49,764 nucleotides of DNA. Origin: Clostridiaceae bacterium. GTDB lineage: Bacteria > Bacillota > Clostridia > Oscillospirales > Acutalibacteraceae. Where the stretch lies: the NCBI GenBank assembly GCA_016280595.1, contig JAEEHB010000018.1, positions 1 to 49,764 of the forward strand. The letters run 5' to 3'. Positions 15,799-23,502 of this stretch are shown piece after piece. The translations under genes were made by a program, and so were the position numbers. Below the pieces are notes generated by a model. The model was not told the DNA's origin. It was given only the letters and a program-made list of their open reading frames with translations, and searched no databases. Numbering within the stretch: position 1 is the first letter of the stretch; each line of letters begins with the position of its first letter.

Positions 15799-16446
15799 TC
15801 AGATAATTCCGAGAGGAATAAGCACGGCAAGCAGCACGGCGACCGTGCCCCACAGGCCGATGAGAAATCTCTTCTGTGTTTTACGGGGCTTGTCGTAAAT
15901 CAGGTTTGCCGCAAGGAAGAAGGGAATATAAGTGGTGATGAATACGGGAAGAGCGCCCCACCATTTGTAGACCCAGATAAACGCGGGAGTTGATGCGAGG
16001 AAAATCTCGAAAAGCGAGAAAAACAGCGCGTTGCCGATTGCAAAGGCAATTCTGTTGTTGATGCCGAGAATCTTTTTGTCCTTATCCTCAGGCAGAAGTT
16101 CAACGCTCATAAAGCCCGCCACGGAAAACATCATCGAAAGTTCCCACGACACGCCGACAAGCAGAATGAAACTTGTGCTTTCGGGTGAAACATGCCACAG
16201 GGCATAGCCTGAAAAATGGCAGATAACGGCGTTTGCTATTTCATAAATCCAGTGCACTCCGTAAAGAGCGAGAGCCGCCGCCATACCGTTGTAGTTTTTC
16301 TTTTTCCACTGAGGAATCCAGATTCCGACAATAACCACTGCCAGAATTGCGATAAAGGTCCAGTTGAAGTTTGCTGTGCTCCTGACTGCCGCTTTTGCCG
16401 CTTCAGCCGCCGCTTTTGCAGCCGCGGAGCCGTCACCGAATAACAT
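15799..16446 (-). CDS. uncharacterised multi-spanning membrane protein
   Basis: 215 aa. An Ala/Lys-rich amphipathic start (AAAKAAAEAAKAAVRSTANF) precedes about six hydrophobic segments (WTFIAILAVVIVGIWIP; ALALYGVHWIYEIANAVI; SFILLVGVSWELSMMFSVAG; IAFAIGNALFFSLFEIFLA; WGALPVFITTYIPFFLAANL; IGLWGTVAVLLAVLIPLGII). Aromatic and acidic residues inside the helices (HWIYE, SWELS, FEIF) suggest a transport or enzyme role. I do not recognise the family. GGAGGGTAATCT precedes the ATG. It follows a 42 aa hydrophobic gene and a secreted glycosidase in one operon. Confidence 0.7.
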   Translation of the reverse strand: MLFGDGSAAAKAAAEAAKAAVRSTANFNWTFIAILAVVIVGIWIPQWKKKNYNGMAAALALYGVHWIYEIANAVICHFSGYALWHVSPESTSFILLVGVSWELSMMFSVAGFMSVELLPEDKDKKILGINNRIAFAIGNALFFSLFEIFLASTPAFIWVYKWWGALPVFITTYIPFFLAANLIYDKPRKTQKRFLIGLWGTVAVLLAVLIPLGII

Positions 16447-16499
16447 AGATTACCCTCCTTTGTAGTTTTGCAGAATTAAAATCAAAGTGTATTAACGCC

Positions 16500-16628
16500 T
16501 TACATATTTGTCATAAGTCCGAGAAAATCGGGCACGCCGAGAGGACCGAGTATGTTCATAAGCAGTCCGTATCCGATAAGGAACGGATAAGAAAGAGGCA
16601 TAGCGAAAATCATTAATACTTTCCACAT
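16500..16628 (-). CDS. 42 aa hydrophobic small protein
   Basis: ATG at 16628 with AGGAAG upstream, TAA at 16500-16502. The protein reads MWKVLMIFAMPLSYPFLIGY and then continues with GLLMNILGPLGVPDFLGL before the end. It is almost entirely hydrophobic and could be one membrane hairpin. It fits neatly between the glycosidase (28 bp) and the 215 aa membrane protein (53 bp) on the same strand, which supports it being real. It may be a small subunit of the downstream membrane protein (inference). Confidence 0.6.
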   Translation of the reverse strand: MWKVLMIFAMPLSYPFLIGYGLLMNILGPLGVPDFLGLMTNM

Positions 16629-16655
16629 AATCAATACTTCCTTTCGTTTTGTTTT

Positions 16656-18563
16656 TTAATCTGATGTGAGTTCAAAGAGCCTGGTTTCGTGCGCGTTCAT
16701 CTGAACCTTTATTGTGTTTCCCCTGCCCTCAATTCCGTTTTCCGCAAGCAGTTCACGGTAAGCAAAGTTGCCGCCGAGGGTGATTTCCTTTGCGCCGCCG
16801 TCAATACTGCAGAGCGCTATATAGTTGCCGTTTGCGTATATTATATCATCGCTCCCGCAGTAAATGTGAACGCCCTGCGCCGAGCAGAACGCCCGCAGCT
16901 GAGGGGCGGAAAACTCTTTTTTGAGATTTGACGCGGAAATATATTTCACGCCGCTTTCACGGCATATTTCAAGCGCGCGGGACATATTATCCGTTTTTAA
17001 ATCCGAGAGGAAAATGATTGCTTTGTATTTTGCGTAAACCTGTTCGAAATCGCTTACGTCGTAAATATCATAGGGCGCGCCCATAAGTCCGAGCGCGTTT
17101 CTCTGATTGAAAGCGGTGTTTCGAAGAGGGCAATCGGTCATATACTTAAAGGCGCTCTCGTCAACAAACACGGCGGTTTCGGCGGTGCTGCTCCTCACCT
17201 GCTTTGAAAGAGACTCGCTATATACATTTCGCATATTGCTCATAAGCGAAAGGATTTCGGGGTCGTTATACCATCCTCCCCACATATCAAACCACCAGAA
17301 GCCGTTGCCTTTTATGAGCTGACGGCTGAATGATTTGCGCAGCTGATACAGCGTCTGCTCTTTCCCCGAGAGGGGCTGCCATATAGGCGCGGAGTAATAG
17401 CCGCCGTCGTCATATCCGGGCGCGCACTCCGAAAGGGGCTTTGTGAGGTGAGTGCGCAAGTCGCACTCCTGCATACAGATTTTGCCGTGAAGCCGCACGG
17501 AATCCGCAGGATACATCTCGGTCCAGTCAAGGTCGGGACTGCGGGTGCCCGTGTAGGAATTGGGCGAAGAGATGAAATCGATATCGTCGCAGTCAAGAAT
17601 CACTTTAAGAGCGTGTGTGCCGTAAAGGGGCGAACTCACTTCGAGTGAGTAGCCGTAAAAAGTGCCTACTGCAAGATTTCTTCCGGTTGCTTCTTTGGCA
17701 ACATAACTGAAATAACATATATCATCCGCCACGGCGTTTGACGCAAATTCAAGATAGCGCGCAAGGTTTTCATCCTTGTGATAAGGGCCTTTACCTTTGA
17801 GAAGTGATAAATCGGGCAGGCCTTTGTACTCCGTGCCGGGATAATACTTTTCGATATATTCGCGGTAAGCCTTTTCGGCGCTTTCACCGTAACCTGCGTT
17901 AAGGTCAAAATGAAACCACTCTTCGGTGTTGCCGCCCGCGAGATGATAGCCGGCTATATGCGAAACATATTCGCTCGCGTTTATGTGCTCAATCACTTTT
18001 ATGAGCATCTGAGAAGCGGTTTCGCGGTATTCGGGCGAAAAGAGGGATTCGCGCTTGCCCGTGCCGTCGGTACAATCCGGGTTTTCCTCAATCCACCAGA
18101 GCGGCATCGAAAGATTGACTCTCGGGATTATAAGAGCATCGGGGCAGGCGGAAAGAATACGGTCAATCGAGGAATCGAGCGTTGAATAATCGGGCGCATC
18201 TTTACTGTCGAATATGCCCGCGTGAAAAGGTTTAGCCGCCTCGTTTGCGTTTATCCATCTGCCCGCGAAAAGCACGGGCACGGAAAACAGTTTGCAGCCC
18301 GCATCCGCAAACTCGCTGTAATTGTTATACTCTTCAAGGTAGGTCATATATGCCGCCGCGGGATAAGGCTCGCCGTTTACAAAAAGAGCCGGGACTCCGC
18401 CGCAGTCTCCCGCGCAGGTATAAATGCCGTGATATTTTTCCATATCTCTTTCTCCGCGCGGATATTCCGCCCTGAAATCCGCCTCTTTACCCGGGCGGTA
18501 AAAGCCGAATGCGCCGCTGATAACGGTAAGAAGCGAGAGCAAAAACGCGATAATTCTGCTCAT
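16656..18563 (-). CDS. secreted GH-A/GH42-like glycosidase
   Basis: 635 aa from the ATG at 18563 (GGAG nine bases upstream); a TTG three codons earlier lies next to the SD and is unlikely. The N-terminus has a signal peptide (SRIIAFLLSLLTVISGAFG). The body looks like a (beta/alpha)8 glycosidase: GCKLFSVPVLFAGRWI, HIAGYHLAGGNTEEWFHFD (possible acid/base Glu) and KICMQECDLRTHL (possible nucleophile Glu), then FWWFDMWGGWYNDPEI. A Rossmann-like segment with YDIYDVSDFEQVYAKYKAII and a small beta domain follow, as in GH42-type beta-galactosidases. Substrate uncertain. It heads an operon with two membrane proteins. Confidence 0.65.
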   Translation of the reverse strand: MSRIIAFLLSLLTVISGAFGFYRPGKEADFRAEYPRGERDMEKYHGIYTCAGDCGGVPALFVNGEPYPAAAYMTYLEEYNNYSEFADAGCKLFSVPVLFAGRWINANEAAKPFHAGIFDSKDAPDYSTLDSSIDRILSACPDALIIPRVNLSMPLWWIEENPDCTDGTGKRESLFSPEYRETASQMLIKVIEHINASEYVSHIAGYHLAGGNTEEWFHFDLNAGYGESAEKAYREYIEKYYPGTEYKGLPDLSLLKGKGPYHKDENLARYLEFASNAVADDICYFSYVAKEATGRNLAVGTFYGYSLEVSSPLYGTHALKVILDCDDIDFISSPNSYTGTRSPDLDWTEMYPADSVRLHGKICMQECDLRTHLTKPLSECAPGYDDGGYYSAPIWQPLSGKEQTLYQLRKSFSRQLIKGNGFWWFDMWGGWYNDPEILSLMSNMRNVYSESLSKQVRSSTAETAVFVDESAFKYMTDCPLRNTAFNQRNALGLMGAPYDIYDVSDFEQVYAKYKAIIFLSDLKTDNMSRALEICRESGVKYISASNLKKEFSAPQLRAFCSAQGVHIYCGSDDIIYANGNYIALCSIDGGAKEITLGGNFAYRELLAENGIEGRGNTIKVQMNAHETRLFELTSD

Positions 18564-18653
18564 ATCAATCAACTCCGAAAACAGATTCCGGTTTACTTAT
18601 TTATTGTAACAGATTAAAACAAAAAAATCTACAAAGAACGGCACAAAATTTAA

Positions 18654-18681
18654 GAAAAGGCGCCCTTGAGAAAAGGACGCC
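18654..18681 (-). terminator. rho-independent terminator
   Basis: On the minus strand, GGCGTCC and GGGCGCC arms (one wobble pair) around TTTTCTCAA, followed by TTTTCTTAAATTTTG. It ends the maturase/YdcF-like transcript. Confidence 0.7.
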
Positions 18682-18687
18682 CCGTAA

Positions 18688-19476
18688 TCAGTTTGTGAGA
18701 TTGTTTCTGCCGAGATAGACCTGATAACCTATGGCAAATATTTCCCTGAAGGCAAAGGGCAGGTAGCCTGTCCAAGCGGTTTTTGCGGGGTAAGGGTATG
18801 CCTTGAGATTATTGCGCGCGGCAAACCTTGAGGCGCGGTATTCGTGGAAATCATTTGTCACTACCGTTATCTCGTCAATATTAATTCCCATCGCGTCAAG
18901 GATAATCCGCGAGTTTTCAAAATTCTCTATGGTAGAGGTTGATTTTTCTTCGAGAATAAGTCTGTCCGGCGAGATGCCTCGCGCGGTGAGTTCATTAAAC
19001 ATACACCTCGCTTCGGTTATATCCTCCCCTCTGCCCTGACCGCCCGAGAGAATCGCCTTGCTGCCCGGATTTTCGGTAAGGTATTCATAAGCCCTGCTTA
19101 TGCGGGCGGAAAGGTGTCTGCCCGGCACGGTGGAATTGACCATACAGCCGAGCACGATTATATACTCTGTTCTTTTATCCGTTTCTTTGCTGTATTTCAC
19201 GATGTTTGCAAGGGTAAAGCCGCTCACGGCAACAGCCGCTGAAAGAAAGAGCGCGGCGGCGGAAAGGATAACCCTGCCCGGAATGTGTGAAAACGCCTTT
19301 GCGATAAGCGAATTTATCCGCCTGAAAAGCAGGGCGTAAAGAATAAGCACAGCGCCCAGAGCAACGCCGGCGATAAGACCGATATTTATTTCGCCCGAAA
19401 TGAAAAACGGGCCTATGTCAAGAATTATAAGCGCGCTTCCAGTAAGAAAAAGAAGCAGTCTTAACAGTATTTTCAT
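18688..19476 (-). CDS. YdcF/SanA/ElyC-like (DUF218) membrane protein
   Basis: 262 aa. Three N-terminal hydrophobic segments (LLRLLLFLTGSALIILDIG; IGLIAGVALGAVLILYALL; VILSAAALFLSAAVAVSGF) precede a DUF218 domain: YIIVLGCMVNSTVPG, AILSGGQGRGEDITEA, EEKSTSTIENFENS and VTNDFHEYRASRFAAR. DUF218 proteins of this type act in the envelope, with ElyC and SanA linked to cell-wall or undecaprenyl-phosphate handling. The start overlaps the stop of the maturase gene by four bases (ATGA), so the two are translated together. The link to sulfatase maturation is unclear. Confidence 0.85.
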   Translation of the reverse strand: MKILLRLLLFLTGSALIILDIGPFFISGEINIGLIAGVALGAVLILYALLFRRINSLIAKAFSHIPGRVILSAAALFLSAAVAVSGFTLANIVKYSKETDKRTEYIIVLGCMVNSTVPGRHLSARISRAYEYLTENPGSKAILSGGQGRGEDITEARCMFNELTARGISPDRLILEEKSTSTIENFENSRIILDAMGINIDEITVVTNDFHEYRASRFAARNNLKAYPYPAKTAWTGYLPFAFREIFAIGYQVYLGRNNLTN

Positions 19477-20552
19477 CTGTCTACTCCGTTGTTTTTAAGG
19501 ATGTGAGCGATTTTTTCCATACGCTCAAAGGCGTATTCAAAAAAGCCGTAATAAGCCTTGCAGTATCTGTTTTCGGTGTAACCGTTTATGCGGTCTCTTT
19601 TACAGCCGCCGCGGCAGAGATTGTAATATCTGCAGTCCGCACATTTTTCACGCACGGCAAAGGATTCCTCAATAAACTTTTTGTGTTTATCGCTGAGCTC
19701 AAACGGGCTGTCATCATATACGGAGCCTGTTTTGTATTCATCCGCGCAGTAGAAATCGCAGGGATAGATGTCGCCGTTTGCCTCAACGACGAAATAGTGG
19801 CCGCAGGTGCCGCACATTGCGCAGTTTTCGGGGTTTCTGCCTGTAAGAATGCCGATATAATTATCGATATGCCTCACGGAAACGTATTTTCCGCTCATAA
19901 AATCTTCATACCATAAATCGAATATTTTTTTAAGATAAGTTTCATAGTTTTCGTTTGAAAGCGAAACTCCGCCGCCTTCATCCACAAACGGGATAAACTG
20001 CAGATAGCCGAAATTATGCTTTGCGAAATACTTATATGTGCTTTCGATATCGCGGGCGTTTTCGTCATCAATAACGGATAAAATGTTATAATCAACGCGG
20101 TGCTTTCCGAGAATTGAAATTGCCGTGAGTACGCGGGCAAGCACGCTTTCGCCGTTTTTGTCAAGGCGGTATCTGTCATTTGTTTTGCGGTTTCCGTCAA
20201 GCGAAACTCCGACGAGAAAACCGTTTTCCTTAAAGAAGCGGGCAAACTCATCGTCAACAAGCAGGCCGTTTGTCTGAATGGAATAAGCGACGGGAGCATC
20301 TATACTCTCTTTTACGCGCTTTACAAAATCACTGAAAAAGCCGATGCCGGCAAGGGTGGGCTCACCGCCCTGAAACATTACCGAGAGCGAGGACGGAGCG
20401 TATTCCTTTATTTTCCGTATCAGTTCATCAACCGTTTCCGGTGTCATTATTCTGTTTTCTCTGCCACTGCTTGCTGATTTATAAAAGCAGTATCTGCACT
20501 GCATATTGCAAAGGCCCGCGGCAGGCTTTACGAGCAAAACAAGATTTTTCAT
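19473..20552 (-). CDS. anaerobic sulfatase-maturating enzyme (radical SAM, SPASM)
   Basis: 359 aa from the ATG at 20552 (AGGGAAG seven bases upstream); an earlier in-frame ATG at 20573 has no SD. The radical SAM motif is C15-x3-C19-x2-C22 (CNMQCRYCFY), followed by MFQGGEPTLA. The C-terminal SPASM cysteines are visible (CAMCGTCGHYFVVEANGDIY then PCDFYC, and REKCADCRYYNLCRGGCKRD). Known anSMEs oxidise a Cys or Ser of sulfatases to formylglycine. The target sulfatase is encoded divergently at 20633 with a CxPSR motif, making the assignment strong. It overlaps the YdcF-like gene by four bases. Confidence 0.9.
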   Translation of the reverse strand: MKNLVLLVKPAAGLCNMQCRYCFYKSASSGRENRIMTPETVDELIRKIKEYAPSSLSVMFQGGEPTLAGIGFFSDFVKRVKESIDAPVAYSIQTNGLLVDDEFARFFKENGFLVGVSLDGNRKTNDRYRLDKNGESVLARVLTAISILGKHRVDYNILSVIDDENARDIESTYKYFAKHNFGYLQFIPFVDEGGGVSLSNENYETYLKKIFDLWYEDFMSGKYVSVRHIDNYIGILTGRNPENCAMCGTCGHYFVVEANGDIYPCDFYCADEYKTGSVYDDSPFELSDKHKKFIEESFAVREKCADCRYYNLCRGGCKRDRINGYTENRYCKAYYGFFEYAFERMEKIAHILKNNGVDR

Positions 20553-20566
20553 TATTATCTTCCCTG

Positions 20567-20594
20567 TTGACATTAATCACAGCAATAGTATAAT
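20567..20594 (+). promoter_or_regulatory. consensus promoter of the sulfatase gene
   Basis: TTGACA, 16-base spacer, TATAAT: both hexamers are perfect consensus. The -35 lies over the 5' end of the divergent maturase transcript. Predicted start near 20601. Confidence 0.8.
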
Positions 20595-20615
20595 TTAGAT
20601 AAGCATTTTTTGCAA
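20588..20615 (-). promoter_or_regulatory. promoter of the maturase gene, overlapping the sulfatase -10
   Basis: On the minus strand: TTGCAA, 17-base spacer, TATACT. Its -10 (20588-20593) shares five bases with the sulfatase -10 (20589-20594), so the two promoters cannot be open at once. Confidence 0.65.
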
Positions 20616-20632
20616 GAGAAAGAAGGATAAAA

Positions 20633-21961
20633 ATGGACAGACCGAATGTGGTAGTCATCATGACGGATGACCAGGGCTACGCCGACCTCGGCTGTATGGG
20701 CTCCGGTGACCTCAAAACACCGAATATCGATTCGCTCGCGGAAGGCGGCGTGCTGTTTAAGTCGATGTATTCCGCCTCCCCCGTCTGCTCGCCGTCAAGG
20801 GCGGCTCTGCTCACGGGCAGATACCCGGGCAACGCGGGCGTGAGAGCGATACTCGCGGGCAACAGAAAAGCGAGCGGACTTACACCCGAAGTGCCGACAA
20901 TCGCCTCCGCTCTCAAAAAGCTCGGCTACGCTACCGGGATTTCGGGCAAATGGCATCTCGGCCTTAAAGACGAATGCCGTCCGAATGCTAACGGTTTTGA
21001 TGAATTCAGCGGCTTTCTCGCAGGCTGCCTCGATTACTACTCGCACATCTTTTACTACGGAATGGCGGACGGCAAATTTGACCCGACGCACGACCTGTGG
21101 GAAAACGACAAAGAGGTTTACGCAAACGGCGAATACCTGACCGAAAGAATCACGCGCAAGAGCGTTGATTTCATAAACAGGCATAAGGATGAGCCGTTTT
21201 TCCTGTATGTTGCCTACAATGCTCCGCATTACCCGATGCACGCTCCGCAGAAATACCTTGACCGCTTCCCCGACCTGCCGTGGAGCAGGCGCATTATGGC
21301 GGCTATGATTGCGGCGGTTGACGACGGCGTGGGCGAAATAACCGGTACGCTTGACAAACTCGGTCTTACGGAAAACACGATTATATATTTTCAGAGCGAT
21401 AACGGACCCTCGAGGGAGAGCAGAAACTTCCTTGACGGCACACCCGACCCCTACTACGGAGGCTCGGGCGGAATCTTTACGGGGCATAAGTACAGCCTGT
21501 TTGAGGGCGGAATACGCGTGCCCGCGATAATCAGCCGCAAGGGGCATTTCCCTGCCCGCGTTTCGGAAGCGCCGCATATCGCTACCGACATATTCCCCAC
21601 CCTGCTTGAAGCCTGCGGAGGAAACCCCGCCGGCTATGAAACAGACGGCGAAAGCATACTGAGCACACTGCTCGGCGGAGAAGAAAAATGCCACGATATG
21701 CTTTTCTGGGAAATGGAAGGGCAGAATGCCGTAAGAAAGGGCGACTGGAAACTTGTGCTTAACGGCAAACTCGTTGAGGGCGAGGAGCCGCGAGCGGAAG
21801 TTTTCCTCTCGGATCTCGGCACTGACCCCGGCGAAAAGCACAACCTCGCGGATGAATACCCCGAAATCTGCAGAGAACTGACGGACGCGGTGCTTGACTG
21901 GCGCGCGGGAATTGAAGAAACCTGGGAGAAAAAGTTCGCGAAGAACTATTCTCTCACTTAA
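20633..21961 (+). CDS. type I sulfatase (Cys-type, arylsulfatase A-like)
   Basis: 442 aa. PNVVVIMTDDQGYADLGCMG holds the two metal-binding Asp residues. VCSPSRAALLTGR is the sulfatase signature with Cys52 in CxPSR, the residue converted to formylglycine. GISGKWHLGL is the second signature (K and H). NAPHYPMHAP and FQSDNGPS hold further active-site residues. There is no signal peptide, suggesting intracellular desulfation of imported glycan or small-molecule sulfates. AAGGATAAAA precedes the ATG. The maturase needed for it is encoded divergently; mucin or glycosaminoglycan sulfates are plausible substrates (inference). Confidence 0.92.
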   Translation: MDRPNVVVIMTDDQGYADLGCMGSGDLKTPNIDSLAEGGVLFKSMYSASPVCSPSRAALLTGRYPGNAGVRAILAGNRKASGLTPEVPTIASALKKLGYATGISGKWHLGLKDECRPNANGFDEFSGFLAGCLDYYSHIFYYGMADGKFDPTHDLWENDKEVYANGEYLTERITRKSVDFINRHKDEPFFLYVAYNAPHYPMHAPQKYLDRFPDLPWSRRIMAAMIAAVDDGVGEITGTLDKLGLTENTIIYFQSDNGPSRESRNFLDGTPDPYYGGSGGIFTGHKYSLFEGGIRVPAIISRKGHFPARVSEAPHIATDIFPTLLEACGGNPAGYETDGESILSTLLGGEEKCHDMLFWEMEGQNAVRKGDWKLVLNGKLVEGEEPRAEVFLSDLGTDPGEKHNLADEYPEICRELTDAVLDWRAGIEETWEKKFAKNYSLT

Positions 21962-21975
21962 AAAAGAAAGAGAGC

Positions 21976-22010
21976 GGGCTGTCGTTTTAAACGGCAGCCC
22001 GTTTATTTTA
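21976..22010. terminator. rho-independent terminator between convergent genes
   Basis: CGGGCTGTCG/CGGCAGCCCG hairpin (one wobble pair), TTTTAAA loop, then TTTATTTTA. It overlaps the last codons of the convergent DUF2779 gene. Confidence 0.8.
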
Positions 22011-23490
22011 ATGAAATCATTTCACGGAGTCTTTCGAGCACCTTGACCATAGCGAGGGTGTCAAGGCGGCAGTAAGCAAGCAGGTTTTTGCGTATTACGG
22101 CAATCTCCTCCGGAGTGTGATTAGGCAGGTCGGCGAATGCCGCGCTCGCTTCATCTCCCTTGTGCACGCCCTCAAGCGCGTGGTAATCGAGCTCGGGGTC
22201 ACCGGGGCAAAGAGCGGGAAGCACATACTTTATGGAATATGAGCCGCAGAGTTTTTCGCTGTAATAATACTGCTTCTGGAAAGGAATCATAAGATCCTTT
22301 ATGTTATCGTGAATCTTCATAAGATGCGGCGCGAGGTCGGGGTAAAGGTCGGCAAGTTCTTTTATGCGTCCCTTTTCGAAGCCCATATTGTAGGCGAGCA
22401 CGCACACATCTTCGGGTATATCCTCACACAGCCTTTCGGCAAGAGCCCTGCGCGGGTCCGTGCCCTCTTTGCCGAGAAACTCGTAATGCTCCGGCTCCGC
22501 TCCCGCAAACTCCTGCACGTGAAGCGAATACTGGAAAGGCATCTGCTGATACGGTTTCATCCCGTCATAGGGCGGAATCGCGTACTGCGTGGTTTCAAAG
22601 TCAAGGTGATAGAGCGGATAGGTAAACCCGGCAAGGCACTCCCTTATCCCCTCTTTGTCGATTTCATCGGGCAGATGATAAAACGCCGCTTCGACCTGCC
22701 TTAACTGGTTTTTGCTGAGTTTCGGCTTTTTGTCAATCACATCGCCGTAACCGGTGATGCCGCTGTCATACATTTCAAACTTTTTCTTTGCGGGAAGGCG
22801 CGAAATATCAAAGACGCTCGGTGAGGGCAGATGCCTCGCACACCAGGGCCAGTAGGCGCACTCATAAGGATTCTGACAGCTGAGCGAAATATCCATCTCG
22901 GGCTCGTTTTCGCCGGCAGAGTCAATATAGGCGTTTATGTATTCTATATTGCCGGGCACATCGTCCTGCATGGCAAACACGGTTTCGGTGCAGTCCTCAA
23001 GCGTGAAAAGACCTTTGAGGTCAAGGTCGCCGTATCTGACATAAGAGTTATTGATATGCAGGTTGAATACGCCTTTGATATTGAGGCCGTTTTTTCTGAG
23101 CACATAGCACTGAAAAGCCATATCGTGCAGATAGATTTCGTGAAGTTCGGTTGAACTCTTGACCTCTACTATATCCCAGCCGTCGCCGTTTTTATGCAGG
23201 ATATCAACGGCGCAGAAAAGCCCGTCGCACACAAACGACGCTTCGCAGATATTCTGCGTGCCTGCGGCAAGAAGTTTTGCCGTCTCCTCAACCATCTCCG
23301 ATTTATTGTCGGCATAGGGCACTTCGGTGAAATCGCCGAAGTAGCCCATAGCGAGGTCGCCCACGATATTGCCGGTTTCAAAGATTCTCTCGTTGTTAAG
23401 GTCCGCCGCCTTCTCGGGCATATACTTATCCATCCAAAGCATCTTGGGGCACTGAACACCTTTGCAGTATCTGGATTTGCTCAGATTCAT
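22003..23490 (-). CDS. DUF2779 protein: Cas4-like PD-(D/E)xK nuclease plus DEDD exonuclease domain
   Basis: 495 aa. N-terminal half: Cys9 and Cys14 (RYCKGVQC), PD-(D/E)xK residues Asp96, Glu109 and Lys111 (AVDILHK..IVEVKSS), and C205-x5-C211-x5-C217 (CQNPYECAYWPWC), the Fe-S cysteine layout of Cas4/AddB-type nucleases. C-terminal half: DEDD-type exonuclease fold with Asp297 and Glu299 (YHLDFETTQ), LAYNMGFEKGRIKEL, and YCRLDTLAM near the end. Start is the ATG at 23490 with GGAGAGAAAGGT. It lies 12 bp after sbcC, so it is the third gene of a DNA-end-processing operon. The activity is predicted from motifs only. Confidence 0.8.
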   Translation of the reverse strand: MNLSKSRYCKGVQCPKMLWMDKYMPEKAADLNNERIFETGNIVGDLAMGYFGDFTEVPYADNKSEMVEETAKLLAAGTQNICEASFVCDGLFCAVDILHKNGDGWDIVEVKSSTELHEIYLHDMAFQCYVLRKNGLNIKGVFNLHINNSYVRYGDLDLKGLFTLEDCTETVFAMQDDVPGNIEYINAYIDSAGENEPEMDISLSCQNPYECAYWPWCARHLPSPSVFDISRLPAKKKFEMYDSGITGYGDVIDKKPKLSKNQLRQVEAAFYHLPDEIDKEGIRECLAGFTYPLYHLDFETTQYAIPPYDGMKPYQQMPFQYSLHVQEFAGAEPEHYEFLGKEGTDPRRALAERLCEDIPEDVCVLAYNMGFEKGRIKELADLYPDLAPHLMKIHDNIKDLMIPFQKQYYYSEKLCGSYSIKYVLPALCPGDPELDYHALEGVHKGDEASAAFADLPNHTPEEIAVIRKNLLAYCRLDTLAMVKVLERLREMISLK

Positions 23491-23502
23491 ACCTTTCTCT
23501 CC

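Noticed and set aside
19473-20552. Radical SAM enzyme as part of the PqqD-like RRE cassette
   Set aside because: It lies 19 kb away, has the anSME pattern and is divergent from a CxPSR sulfatase, which explains it fully.
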